A DNA stretch of 64,000 nt, from contig JABRWB010000054.1 in assembly GCA_039961635.1 (NCBI GenBank), positions 8,192 to 72,191 of the forward strand, in the 5' to 3' direction. Origin of the DNA: a bacterium (lineage in GTDB: Bacteria > 4484-113 > JAGGVC01). Numbering within the stretch: position 1 is the first letter of the stretch; each line of letters begins with the position of its first letter. Shown piece after piece: positions 19,777 to 28,468 of the stretch. A program made the position numbers and the translations under genes. The notes beneath the pieces were generated by a model. It did not search any database. It was not told the origin of the DNA and was given only the letters and a program-made list of their open reading frames with translations.

Positions 19777-21041
19777 GCGAGTGTCTCCAGAAACGCCTTG
19801 ACCCGCGTTTCAAGCTGGCCCGCGTCGCCCATCGAGTAGTCCGTCTCGATGTGCATCACCGGCACTCCGGCCGCGTCAAGCCGCTCGCGCAAAAGCTCGT
19901 GCTCGATGTTGTAGCAGTGGCAGAAGCTAAGCGTGTAGTCGATCACGCCGTCCGCGCGCCATTCGCGCGCGTAGTCCGCGATGTTGTCGAGCCGCTCGGT
20001 ATTCGGCGTGAAACACGCGCACGGCGTTTTGACGTAGCGGTCGGCAATCGCGACGAGCATTCCTTCGATCGTTTTCACGTTCTCGTCCACAAGATTCGTG
20101 AAGTACCGCGTCCCGGTGCAGGATTCCTCGCAGACGACCTCCGCGCCGGAAGTTTCGACGACGTGGTGCATCTTCCAATTCGGAATCGCCATCGGGCATC
20201 CCGCGAACACTATCCGTTTCGCGCCGTCCCTCGGCGCGGCCGCGGCTTTCACGCGCTCGTCGAGCTCGTTGCAAAGCTCGTTCACCTTCGCGGTGAAGCG
20301 CTTGATATCGTCGTAGAACGCGATCTGCGAAACCAAAAGCGCGTCCTTTCCGCTTATCGGCGAAGGGACGTTTTTGCGAAGTTCGTACAGCCGCGCCAGC
20401 GCCCTGCGCTTTTCGTTGACGAGGCTGATTCCTTCGGCGAGCGAATCTTCGGTTATCTTTCGCCCCGCGGTTTCCTCCAGCTTTTCCTTGAGCGCGATAA
20501 TTTCATTCAGCCAGATGCCCTGCCTGCGATTCGACACCTTCTGCGGTGTTTCCATCACGTACATCGGAACTTCGCGGCCCAAAATCTCCCACGCTTTCTT
20601 TTTGCCGTCGCAGGTCGTCTCGCCGATAACGATGTCGCAGCTTTCGAAATACGGGCAAAGCCGCGCCAACTTGAATCCGACAGCGCTCTTGACAAGCGGG
20701 CAGATGTTGCGCGGAAGTACGCGTTCGCCGTCCGCGGCGGGAAAGTCCGTCCCCGCGCACAGCCCGACGCACTCCCCGCCCGCGGCGAGTATCAATTCCT
20801 CCGGGACGAAAACGCAGAACGTGCCCGCGACGAACCCGCCCGCCGCCTTGTGGTCAGACAGCTCTTTCACGCGAAGCCCGTGGACTTCGCTTATCACGAA
20901 ATCGAAATAGCCCATTCCCGCCGGGCGGTTCTCCTGCGAGAGATAGACCGCGGGATAGAACCGGCCGAGCAGCGCCATAAGCTCGTCGTGGCGCTTCAAA
21001 TCTAGGCCGAGGCCGGCCCACATTTCCCTGTAATCGGACAT
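19773..21041 (-). CDS. 2-hydroxyacyl-CoA dehydratase subunit D-like / double-cubane cluster protein
   Basis: A 422-residue Fe-S protein of the HgdB/FldB/BcrB superfamily. Cysteine-containing blocks include AGTFCVFVPEELILAAG, LPRNICPLVKS, RLCPYFESCD, GETTCDGKKKAWE, GCPM and EESCTGTR, typical of this superfamily. The nearby activator and the lack of a second dehydratase subunit, CoA transferase or dehydrogenase suggest the double-cubane cluster proteins, which reduce small molecules at very low potential, over amino-acid fermentation. The substrate cannot be read from the sequence. Minus-strand ATG 21041 follows a GGAGGAAA-type site. The region upstream holds a hairpin and a 10-codon ORF. Confidence 0.8.
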   Translation of the reverse strand: MSDYREMWAGLGLDLKRHDELMALLGRFYPAVYLSQENRPAGMGYFDFVISEVHGLRVKELSDHKAAGGFVAGTFCVFVPEELILAAGGECVGLCAGTDFPAADGERVLPRNICPLVKSAVGFKLARLCPYFESCDIVIGETTCDGKKKAWEILGREVPMYVMETPQKVSNRRQGIWLNEIIALKEKLEETAGRKITEDSLAEGISLVNEKRRALARLYELRKNVPSPISGKDALLVSQIAFYDDIKRFTAKVNELCNELDERVKAAAAPRDGAKRIVFAGCPMAIPNWKMHHVVETSGAEVVCEESCTGTRYFTNLVDENVKTIEGMLVAIADRYVKTPCACFTPNTERLDNIADYAREWRADGVIDYTLSFCHCYNIEHELLRERLDAAGVPVMHIETDYSMGDAGQLETRVKAFLETLA

Positions 21042-21214
21042 GGTTTCCTCCTTATCCGGAAGTAATCATTCGGAATTGTCCGGCGCGCCACGAAACGCTG
21101 CCATCGCCGGGATGCGGAGGAACGGTAACGCGGTAGAATGCGGGAAGATTATCCGCAAGCAGGCGAGCGCCGGGATGGAATTTGCGCGCAAGCCCTGCGC
21201 GCCCGGATGACGCC

Positions 21215-21276
21215 TCACCACTTGCCAAAGAAACGGCGGACTCCCATCTGCGCTCACCTCCTTTGGGTGAGATGGG
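21215..21276 (-). promoter_or_regulatory. Hairpin-embedded ribosome site with a 10-codon mini-ORF
   Basis: On the minus strand the best ribosome site in this stretch, AAAGGAGGTGA (21254-21264), sits in and next to the loop of an inverted repeat: CCCATCT (21276-21270) pairs with AGATGGG (21249-21243), and CACC with GGTG. The ATG of a 10-codon ORF (21247-21215, product MGVRRFFGKW) lies inside the 3' arm. It is 174 bp upstream of the double-cubane-type gene. The layout suggests a leader that controls access to its own site, or an attenuator; this is inference. Confidence 0.45.
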
Positions 21277-21369
21277 AAAATGCTAGCGCCAAGCCGTGCG
21301 CAAATGCAACAAGCATGCCGTCTCAACTGATAATAAGCCTATTATTGCCCTAAAATGGGCCGCTCAAAT

Positions 21370-22161
21370 CTATTTGGCAGATGCTCCTTTCGCAGGAGCC
21401 TTATCCGGCGCGGGCTTTCCCGCCGCCGGTTTCTCCCCCTTGTCCACGACGGAGATTCGCGCCACCGCGTCCCCCGCGAATCCGATAATGTAAACGTACC
21501 TGTCCATCGGAATCACGACCGAATCGGATTCGACCGACAGAATCATAGACATCGGCTGGGCGATTCCCTTTGCTAGGTTCGGATTGGCAGCGGAGGATAT
21601 CAGCGCGTCTATAAGCGAGTTCGAATCGCCCTGTTTGCCGGGATACCCGCCCAAAACGGCCTGCGCGTCCGCCTTCTTCATCCCGAGCGCGATTTTGCCC
21701 ATCGAGGTTGCCGCGCCTTCACCGCCTTCCGGAAGCGTCACGGTGACCGCCGCGGCGCGCCCCAGCATTGCGCTCGTTTCGCAGATTTCGACAAGCTCCG
21801 GATGACCGCCGCTCTTGTAACGGCGCACGCCGCCCGGAAGAACTTCCGGCGGGACAGGCGAGCCACCAGAGGGCTCCATCGCAAATCCCGCACTCCCGAT
21901 TGCCTTTTCCAGCTTCGCCGGATCGATAGAGTCAACCTTCACGCCCGCGATTTCAAACGCGACCGGCAGCGCGGGCGCTTCCGGCCTGGGCGCGGCGGGC
22001 TTCTTTTTCAGCTCGGGCAACGGCCCCGCCGGGCGCGCGGGCGGCGGCTTGCGGATTTCCAACTGCTTGGCCGCGTCTTTGTTCGTCTTCAAAAAGACGG
22101 CCATTCCAACACCCAGGACGATCAAAAACGTAACGAAACCGACCAGTAAGTTCTTTCCCAA
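21370..22161 (-). CDS. Membrane-anchored protein of unknown function
   Basis: A 263-residue protein with one N-terminal membrane helix (LLVGFVTFLIVLGVGMAVFL), a Pro/Ala/Lys-rich linker, and a periplasmic domain of about 190 residues. A TTG start at 22161 is chosen because CAAGGAGC lies 8 bases upstream; a GTG at 22227 would add a hydrophobic tail without a site. The linker motif (PPPARPAGPLPELKKKP) is proline-rich, as in wall-spanning regions. No family is recognised. It is transcribed in the same direction as the double-cubane-type operon but separated by about 330 bp. Confidence 0.65.
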   Translation of the reverse strand: MGKNLLVGFVTFLIVLGVGMAVFLKTNKDAAKQLEIRKPPPARPAGPLPELKKKPAAPRPEAPALPVAFEIAGVKVDSIDPAKLEKAIGSAGFAMEPSGGSPVPPEVLPGGVRRYKSGGHPELVEICETSAMLGRAAAVTVTLPEGGEGAATSMGKIALGMKKADAQAVLGGYPGKQGDSNSLIDALISSAANPNLAKGIAQPMSMILSVESDSVVIPMDRYVYIIGFAGDAVARISVVDKGEKPAAGKPAPDKAPAKGASAK

Positions 22162-22447
22162 CTTGGATGCTCCTTGCCCCGGCGCGAACGGGCGCGGGGA
22201 GAATATTGTAACAACATGAGGCAACACTCAAAGCTGACATGGACGGATTTCGTTTGGCTTTGTTGACGTGCGGGTTCGGGCAACCCTTCGCCGCAATTCG
22301 GCGCGTCGTTCAAGACAAGTCATGCCCGGATCAACCAGCCAAAAAAAAGCACGGGCAATAACAGGTTAAAGGCTTTACGGCGACGGCGAGGCGCTAAAAT
22401 GCTCCGCTCCGGCGCGAAACCGGATTTCGCGGGGTATTTAGCTGGTC
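22162..22447. other. Divergent intergenic region, no gene seen
   Basis: 286 bp between two diverging genes. A possible bshC -10 (TAAAAT, 22396-22401) follows TTTACG with a short 15-bp spacer. On the minus strand, TACAAT around 22205-22210 follows TTGAGT and may serve the membrane-anchored gene. An A8 run is at 22345. No small gene or stable RNA was recognised. Confidence 0.4.
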
Positions 22448-24070
22448 ATGCACGTTCCTTTTTCCCGCCTAGGCGGTTACAAGCGGCTGTTTATTGATTA
22501 CGCGGAGGACTTCGCTAAGGTGTCCGGGTTTTACCGGATGAACCCGCGCGATCCCTCGTCGTTTTCCGCGCGGCTTTCCTATCTCGATGGAAAGCAGTTC
22601 GCGCGAGCGCAAGTCGCGGACGTGCTCGCGGAGCAGAATCGCGGATGGGGCGCGGCGGATGCGGCGATAGCGAATATCGACGCGCTGCGCGATCCGAAAA
22701 CCTCGGCCGTCGTCGCGGGCCAGCAGGCCGGGCTTTTCGGCGGGCCGATGTACACGCTGCTCAAGGCCGCGTGCGCCGTTCGCTGGGCGCGCGGGATCGA
22801 AGCGGCCAATCCGGGGCGGCGCGTCGTGCCCGTCTTCTGGATCGCGTCGGACGACCACGACTGGAACGAGGTCAAGCGCTTCCACTGGATCGGCGCGGAC
22901 AATGCATTACACCACTGCGAGTATTCGCCGGAAACGGACATTTCGGGGCGGCCTGTCGGAGCGGTTGAAATCGACGCGCGGATAGCGGGCGCGTTCGAGT
23001 GCTTCTTCGGGACGAATCCCGAAACGGAATATACATCCGGGCTGCGGCGTGAGCTTGAGGGCGCGTACCGCGCGGGCGCGACGATGGCGGACGCGTTCGC
23101 GAAGCTGATCAGCGCATGGATGAGCGATTATGGATTGGTCGTATGCGATCCGATGGATGCGCGGCTGAAGGCGATTGGCGCGCCGGTGTTCGCAAGGGCG
23201 ATCGAGGCGCGGGACGCGATTTTCGCCGGAGTCGCGGAGCGTAACGCCGAGCTTGAGAAAGCGGGATACCACGCGCAGATCGGGCTGCCGCCTGACGGGA
23301 CGAATTTGTTCGTCATCGTGAACGGAAAGCGCGAGGCGCTGCGGACGGCGCGAGAGGGGTACGTAACCGAGAGCGGCGCGGAGTTCGGCGCGGCGGAGCT
23401 TGCGAAGCTTATAACGGACGAGCCGGAGCGCATCAGCCCCAACGTCGTAGTGCGCCCCGTGTACCAAGATACGCTTTTCCCGGTCGCCGCGAGCGTAGTA
23501 GGACCGAGCGAGCTTTCGTATTATGCGCAGATTACCGGCGCGTACGGCGAATTCGGATTGGAACCGCCGGTCTATTTGCCGCGGCATTCGCTGACGGTCA
23601 TAGAGCAAAAGACTCAAAAGATCCTCGGTGAAATCGGTTGCGAGTGGTGGGAGCTGGGCGGCGATCCCGACGAGGCGATCAAGCGAATCGTGCGCAGCAA
23701 GCTGCCGCAGGATCTGGACGAGGCGTTCAACAGGTATCGCGTTTCCACAATACTGGCCGGCGTCGAGCTTGAAAGGAAGGTCGTCGAGTTCGAGCCGACG
23801 ATGGAGAAGCCGATGCAGAAAATGGCGGCCTCTCTGCACCACTACGCGGACGACATCGAAAAGAAAGTGCGCCAGGCGTACAAGCAGAAAAACCAGGTAT
23901 GGGTCGAGCGCGTCGGGCGCGCGGCCGCTTCGCTGTTCCCCGAGCGCGGATTCCAGGAGCGGTTCGCCGGGCCGGTGTACTTTCTCAACAAGTACGGGGG
24001 GGGAGTGATCGAGCGCGTCGTAGCCGAGATGAATCCGGCGGAGCTGGGCCACCACTGGTTTGCGGTATGA
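22448..24070 (+). CDS. bshC: Bacillithiol biosynthesis cysteine-adding enzyme BshC
   Basis: A 540-residue enzyme that joins cysteine to glucosaminyl-malate to give bacillithiol, the main low-molecular-weight thiol in several non-proteobacterial lineages. The Rossmann-like core is clear: SAVVAGQQAGLFGGPMYT, VPVFWIASDDHDWNEV, then VVVRPVYQDTLFPV, and a C-terminal coiled-coil region around LHHYADDIEKKVRQAYKQKN that forms the dimer. The length equals that of the Bacillus enzyme (about 540). The ATG at 22448 has no good site; a possible promoter lies at 22380-22401. bshA and bshB are not in the window. Confidence 0.93.
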   Translation: MHVPFSRLGGYKRLFIDYAEDFAKVSGFYRMNPRDPSSFSARLSYLDGKQFARAQVADVLAEQNRGWGAADAAIANIDALRDPKTSAVVAGQQAGLFGGPMYTLLKAACAVRWARGIEAANPGRRVVPVFWIASDDHDWNEVKRFHWIGADNALHHCEYSPETDISGRPVGAVEIDARIAGAFECFFGTNPETEYTSGLRRELEGAYRAGATMADAFAKLISAWMSDYGLVVCDPMDARLKAIGAPVFARAIEARDAIFAGVAERNAELEKAGYHAQIGLPPDGTNLFVIVNGKREALRTAREGYVTESGAEFGAAELAKLITDEPERISPNVVVRPVYQDTLFPVAASVVGPSELSYYAQITGAYGEFGLEPPVYLPRHSLTVIEQKTQKILGEIGCEWWELGGDPDEAIKRIVRSKLPQDLDEAFNRYRVSTILAGVELERKVVEFEPTMEKPMQKMAASLHHYADDIEKKVRQAYKQKNQVWVERVGRAAASLFPERGFQERFAGPVYFLNKYGGGVIERVVAEMNPAELGHHWFAV

Positions 24071-24109
24071 CGACTGGAATTGAGAGCAGAAAACAAACAG
24101 GAGATAACA

Positions 24110-24505
24110 ATGTCGGATGAAACAAAGAAAACCTTCCCCGTTCTTGGCGGCGAGTTCGCCGCAATCGTGGACATCTGCTTTAAGACGGCTGAGGAGCACG
24201 GGTTTCACGCGGCGCGGATGAGCCAGGACGCGAGGATCGCGCGCAACATGACGGTGCTGGCGCTTTTCACGAGCGAAATAGGCGAGGCGATAGAGGCGAT
24301 GCGCCACGTCAAGCCGGACAGCTACTTTTCGGACATGCACAAAAAGGACGGATATTACGAAGAGCTTGCCGACCTGTTCATCAGGTTCTGCGACCACCTG
24401 GGCGAGCTTGCGGCGGAGGATCCGTCGTTCGATTTTTCGAAGGTGCTTTTGAAGAAGATGGAGTACAACCTTTCCCGCCCGAAGATGCACGGGAAGGGGG
24501 TATAA
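24110..24505 (+). CDS. MazG-like nucleotide pyrophosphohydrolase
   Basis: A 131-residue all-alpha protein. The blocks FTSEIGEAIEAMRH and YYEELADLFIRFCDHLGEL contain the E..E and E..D metal-binding pairs of the MazG/dUTPase-2 fold, which hydrolyses nucleoside triphosphates to monophosphates and PPi (house-cleaning). The start is ATG 24110 with a CAGGAG site 6 bases upstream; the gene begins 39 bp after bshC and may share its transcript. The exact substrate is unknown. Confidence 0.75.
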   Translation: MSDETKKTFPVLGGEFAAIVDICFKTAEEHGFHAARMSQDARIARNMTVLALFTSEIGEAIEAMRHVKPDSYFSDMHKKDGYYEELADLFIRFCDHLGELAAEDPSFDFSKVLLKKMEYNLSRPKMHGKGV

Positions 24506-24717
24506 CAAAATATCCGGCTCAATTCGCCGGCGGGTGTGGAATATTGCCGAGCGGGCAATCAACGGTTCGGGCGCAAAGGCATCGGCAGTTCAAAGGCGCG
24601 TCGGCCCGGCAGTTATTCTATATTCCGCCGCTTAAGCAAACGCCCGATGGACGCCTAATGTCATTTCCGAATTTGCAATAGGCAAGACGTTTACCAGTTG
24701 TCCTGTAATACCCCCCC

Positions 24718-25182
24718 CTAATACTCCACCTCGATCGTCACAACCGTCCCTTCCTTGTAATCCTCTGTCACACGGATGTACACGCTCCGGTACGCGCCGC
24801 CGGTGAACGTCACGCCTTCGAGTATCCTGCTCGGATTGTCGTCGGAATGGTAGCCCTTCGATTCGAGGTCGCCGATGTGGAATCGGATTATTTCCTCCGT
24901 GCGCGGTGGATTTACCGCGTACACAACCTTTCCACTCGTCCTCGAGTCCACGACTTCCTTCAACACGTATTCCGCCGGGAAATCCAGCTCGCGCTCGATG
25001 TTGCGCGGAATCTTGAGCGGCTTTTCCGAGGCTCCCCGGTCGCCGGAAACATTGGATTCCCCTCCCGATGCCGCGCCCGCATCGCCGCCGGCTTCGCGCG
25101 AAAATCCGCCGACCGATTTCGGACAGGCCGAAAACGCCAACGCCGCCAAAACAACCACAAAAATGACAACCAAGCGGAGCAT
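24718..25182 (-). CDS. Lipoprotein of unknown function
   Basis: A 154-residue lipoprotein: hydrophobic signal (LVVIFVVVLAALAFSAC) ending in the lipobox FSAC, then a Gly/Ser/Asp-rich linker of about 35 residues, and a compact alpha/beta domain with IIRFHIGDLESKGYHSDDNP and the ending VTIEVEY. No family is recognised. The gene is single, between convergent and same-strand neighbours, with a hairpin-like repeat 49 bp upstream. Confidence 0.65.
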   Translation of the reverse strand: MLRLVVIFVVVLAALAFSACPKSVGGFSREAGGDAGAASGGESNVSGDRGASEKPLKIPRNIERELDFPAEYVLKEVVDSRTSGKVVYAVNPPRTEEIIRFHIGDLESKGYHSDDNPSRILEGVTFTGGAYRSVYIRVTEDYKEGTVVTIEVEY

Positions 25183-25230
25183 ATTCTTATTTTACCCCAG
25201 CCGCGTCAGGGCAATAGGAATGGAGTTAAG

Positions 25231-25293
25231 GAGTTTTTGAGTTATTGAGTTAAAACCATGTCCAAAGACCGCAACTCAAAAACTCGATAACTC
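25231..25293. repeat. Long imperfect inverted repeat (21-bp arms)
   Basis: GAGTTTTTGAGTTATTGAGTT (25231-25251) pairs with 25273-25293 at 18 of 21 positions across a 21-base loop. The arms are built from repeats of GAGTT/AACTC. It lies just beyond the end of the RND gene, so it may act as its terminator or 3' stabiliser. The AT-rich arms differ from the GC-rich surroundings. Confidence 0.6.
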
Positions 25294-25315
25294 AAGAATT
25301 CAAAAACCGGCTTGC

Positions 25316-28300
25316 TTATTCCGACCCGACGCGCTTGCGGAACCGCGTGGTTATGTCGTCCGAAATCGTGTACGCGACCGGGATGACGACCAGAGTCAGA
25401 AGAGTGGAAAGCACCAGCCCGCCGATTATCGCGATGCCCATCGGCTGGCGGAAGCCGCCGCCTTCGCCGTAGCCTATCGCGACGGGCACGAGTCCCAGCG
25501 TCGCTGTGAGCGTCGTCATGATAATCGGGCGCAGCCTGCGCTTGCCCGCCTCGACCAGCGCGGTGAACCTGTCCTTGCCCTGCGCCATGAGCTGGTTCGT
25601 GTAGTCGATCAAAAGGATCGCGTTTTTCGTGACGAGGCCCGTGAGCATCACGATTCCCATAAAGCTCATCAGGTTGAAGGAAGTTCCCGTAATGAATACG
25701 GCGACGATTGCGCCAACGACCGCCAAGGGCAGCGTGAGCATGATGTTGAACGGATGGACGAGCGAGTTGAACTGGCTCGCCAGAACCATGTACACGAAAA
25801 GGATGCCCAAAATCATCGCGAATCCGAGCTGCTGCACCATTTCGATGAAGAACTTGGCCTCGCCCGCGAATTCGAGCTTGGTGTCCGGCGGAAGCTGCGC
25901 GGTCTTTACCGCGGCAAGGAAGTCCTTGCGAATGTCTCCGACTCCGCGCGGGCTGGAGGGATCTATGTTGCACGAAAGCTGCACCGAGGATGTCCGGTTG
26001 TAGCGCTCGCGCGCCACAACTCCAGGTCGGACGTATACTTCCGCCAAACTGGACAGCACGACGAACGTTCCGAGCGCCGGGCTGTAAACAAGGATGTTGC
26101 GAAGCTTGTCCACCGTGTCGGAATCCTCCGGCGCAAGATACATTGTGATGTCGTATTCCTCGCCGCGTTCGCGAAACGTGCCCAGCTCCGTTCCCTCGAT
26201 GTATCCGCGCAACGCCGCAGCAAGCCCCACCGGCGTCAATCCGGCGTCCGCCACTTTCCGGATGTCCGGATTGATCGCAAGCTCCAGCTTGCCTTTCTTG
26301 TTGGAGGCGTCCACATCCACCGTGCCGTCAACCTCGTCAAGCTTCGCCGCCAGGATCTCCACCGCTTTGTCCAGCCGCGTTCTGTCCGGATTTACCACGA
26401 ACACGCTGAAGTCGGTTTGTCCGCCCTCCCCGCCGGATGCCGCGACCTTTACCGTGGCGCCGGGAATGCCGGAAAGCAGCTCCGCAAGCCCGGAAGCAAT
26501 CTCGTACGAATCAGGCCGCCCGGTGTCTTCCGGAGTGAGCCTCAAGGTGATCGCCCCGCGGTTTTTGCCGGCGGACGTTCCGAAGCCGGCCTGCACTTTG
26601 CCCAGCGAAGCGAATTTGGTTACGATGTATTTCCCGTACTCCCCGCCTGAAAGCCTGTCCTCTATTTCCTTCACGACCCGCTCGGTCGCGGCAAGGTCCA
26701 CGTCGGGCGAGAGCTCGATGTCCACCGCGACGAATCCGGTGTCGAACCGGGGGATGAATCCCGATGTGAGCTTCGACGCCAGCGCCATGGCGAACACGAA
26801 CGACAGCGTGGAAATCCCGATGACGACGTTGCGGCCGGTGGGGCCGATCCATAACCGCCCGATTCGTATGACGGGAAGCTTGTATGTAAGCACCCAGCGG
26901 ATCAGCCGCTCGTAGCCCGCCTCCAGAGGCAGGTACAGCCGCAGAAACACCTTCGAAATCCAAAGCCGCCTGCGTTCGATTTCCTCATGCGTGATTCCGA
27001 CGCGGTACGAATAGGCCATCACCACGGGAATGAGAGTCAGCGCGACGACGATTGATATGAGCATCGAAAACGCGACGCCCAGACCGAACTGCCGGAAGAA
27101 CCGGCCCATTATCCCTTCCATGAATCCGATGGGGATGAAGACGGCGACGATGGAAAACGTCGCGGCCAGCACAGCGAGCTGGACTTCCATCGCACCCTCG
27201 GCCGCGGCGATTTTGGGCGGCTTGCCCATCTCCAGGTGGCGGTATATGTTTTCGGCGACCACGATTGCATCGTCAACCACAAGACCCACCGCGACCGCGA
27301 GCGCCAACAGGCTCATGAAGTTGATGGTGAAATCCGCCCACATGAAGAGCGCGAACGTCGCGATTATCGAAACCGGCATCGTGAGAAGCGTCGCGAACGT
27401 GACGCGCCCGCTGCCGAGGAAAAGAAGCACGACTATCGTCGCGAGAATTATCGCTATGATAATCGTCAGGTAAATATCGTCTATCGACGCGGCGATGAAC
27501 CTGCTTTCGTCCGACGCGAGCGTTATCTCGATCCCCGCGGGAACCTGGCTTGCCAGCTCATCCATTCGTGCTTTAACTTTTTCCGCGACGTCGACCGTAT
27601 TGGCACCGCTCTGCTTTTGAATCGCGATTCCGACGCCCGCTTTGCCGTTCACGCGCGCTTTGGATTCCTGCTCCTTGCTTCCGTCCGTTATCCGCGCGAT
27701 TTCGGCCAGCCTGAAATTCCTGCCCCCCGCGGAAATGATGGTCTCGCCGATCTGGCTAAGATCCGCAAACTGGCTCGTCACCTTAAGCGACAAGTCCTGG
27801 CCGCCTTCCGCAAGATTGCCCGCGGGGAAATCGAAGTTGGTCTGGCGCAGCGCCATCGCGACAGCGTCCGGGCCGATTCCCATCCCTTCCATCCGCGCTT
27901 TCGACAGTTCGACGCGGATCTCGCGTTCCGCGCCCCCGATTATTTCAATCGAAGCGACGCCGCGGATTCGTTCGAGCTGCTTTTTGAGGTTTTTGTCCAC
28001 CCAGTCGCGCAGCGCGACCTCGTCCATGCTGTCGGAAGTTATCCCGTAGTTGATTATCGGCTGGGCGTTGAAGTCCAGGCGGGAAATCACCGGATCTTCC
28101 GCGTCCTCTGGAAGGCTGTTCTTTATCAGGCCCACTTTCTCCCGCACTTCGGTTGCCGCGTCCTCTATTTTCTTTTCGAGGACGAACCGCACGACCACGA
28201 ACGAAAGACCTTCCTGCGAAGCGCTCGAAATTTCGTCTATTCCGTCTATGCTCGAAACGCCGTCTTCGATTTTTTTCGAAATGAGGGTTTCGACCTCTTC

Positions 28301-28468
28301 CGGACCTGCGCCGGGATAAACCGTCATCACCGTGACGACGGGGAAATCAATCTCCGGAAACATGTCCACCGACAGCTTGGAGCGCGCGGTCAGCCCCACC
28401 ACGGTGAAAAACAACAAGAGCATTATCGCGAAAATCGGGTGTTGGATGGATATCCGCGGGAGACTCAC
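25316..28468 (-). CDS. RND efflux transporter (AcrB/HAE1 family)
   Basis: A 1050-residue proton-driven drug/metabolite exporter, the same length as AcrB. Twelve helices in two halves are predicted, each with a large periplasmic porter domain. The TM4 proton-relay pair is in AVAVGLVVDDAIVVAENIYR. The N-terminal helix starts ISIQHPIFAIMLLLFFTVVG, typical of the family. The true start is GTG 28468, overlapping the stop of the fusion-protein gene by 4 bp (GTGA) with a GGAGGCGAG site; the longer open frame upstream is non-coding. It would form a tripartite pump with the next two genes. The substrate is unknown. Confidence 0.93.
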   Translation of the reverse strand: MSLPRISIQHPIFAIMLLLFFTVVGLTARSKLSVDMFPEIDFPVVTVMTVYPGAGPEEVETLISKKIEDGVSSIDGIDEISSASQEGLSFVVVRFVLEKKIEDAATEVREKVGLIKNSLPEDAEDPVISRLDFNAQPIINYGITSDSMDEVALRDWVDKNLKKQLERIRGVASIEIIGGAEREIRVELSKARMEGMGIGPDAVAMALRQTNFDFPAGNLAEGGQDLSLKVTSQFADLSQIGETIISAGGRNFRLAEIARITDGSKEQESKARVNGKAGVGIAIQKQSGANTVDVAEKVKARMDELASQVPAGIEITLASDESRFIAASIDDIYLTIIIAIILATIVVLLFLGSGRVTFATLLTMPVSIIATFALFMWADFTINFMSLLALAVAVGLVVDDAIVVAENIYRHLEMGKPPKIAAAEGAMEVQLAVLAATFSIVAVFIPIGFMEGIMGRFFRQFGLGVAFSMLISIVVALTLIPVVMAYSYRVGITHEEIERRRLWISKVFLRLYLPLEAGYERLIRWVLTYKLPVIRIGRLWIGPTGRNVVIGISTLSFVFAMALASKLTSGFIPRFDTGFVAVDIELSPDVDLAATERVVKEIEDRLSGGEYGKYIVTKFASLGKVQAGFGTSAGKNRGAITLRLTPEDTGRPDSYEIASGLAELLSGIPGATVKVAASGGEGGQTDFSVFVVNPDRTRLDKAVEILAAKLDEVDGTVDVDASNKKGKLELAINPDIRKVADAGLTPVGLAAALRGYIEGTELGTFRERGEEYDITMYLAPEDSDTVDKLRNILVYSPALGTFVVLSSLAEVYVRPGVVARERYNRTSSVQLSCNIDPSSPRGVGDIRKDFLAAVKTAQLPPDTKLEFAGEAKFFIEMVQQLGFAMILGILFVYMVLASQFNSLVHPFNIMLTLPLAVVGAIVAVFITGTSFNLMSFMGIVMLTGLVTKNAILLIDYTNQLMAQGKDRFTALVEAGKRRLRPIIMTTLTATLGLVPVAIGYGEGGGFRQPMGIAIIGGLVLSTLLTLVVIPVAYTISDDITTRFRKRVGSE

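Noticed and set aside
21066-21326. An 86-codon minus-strand frame upstream of the double-cubane-type gene
   Set aside because: It runs across the hairpin and mini-ORF in another frame, without a ribosome site and with an irregular composition.
24506-24717. Short hairpins after the MazG-like gene as rho-independent terminators
   Set aside because: ATTGCC/GGCAAT and CCGGC/GCCGG arms are only 5-6 bp and lack a following T-run.
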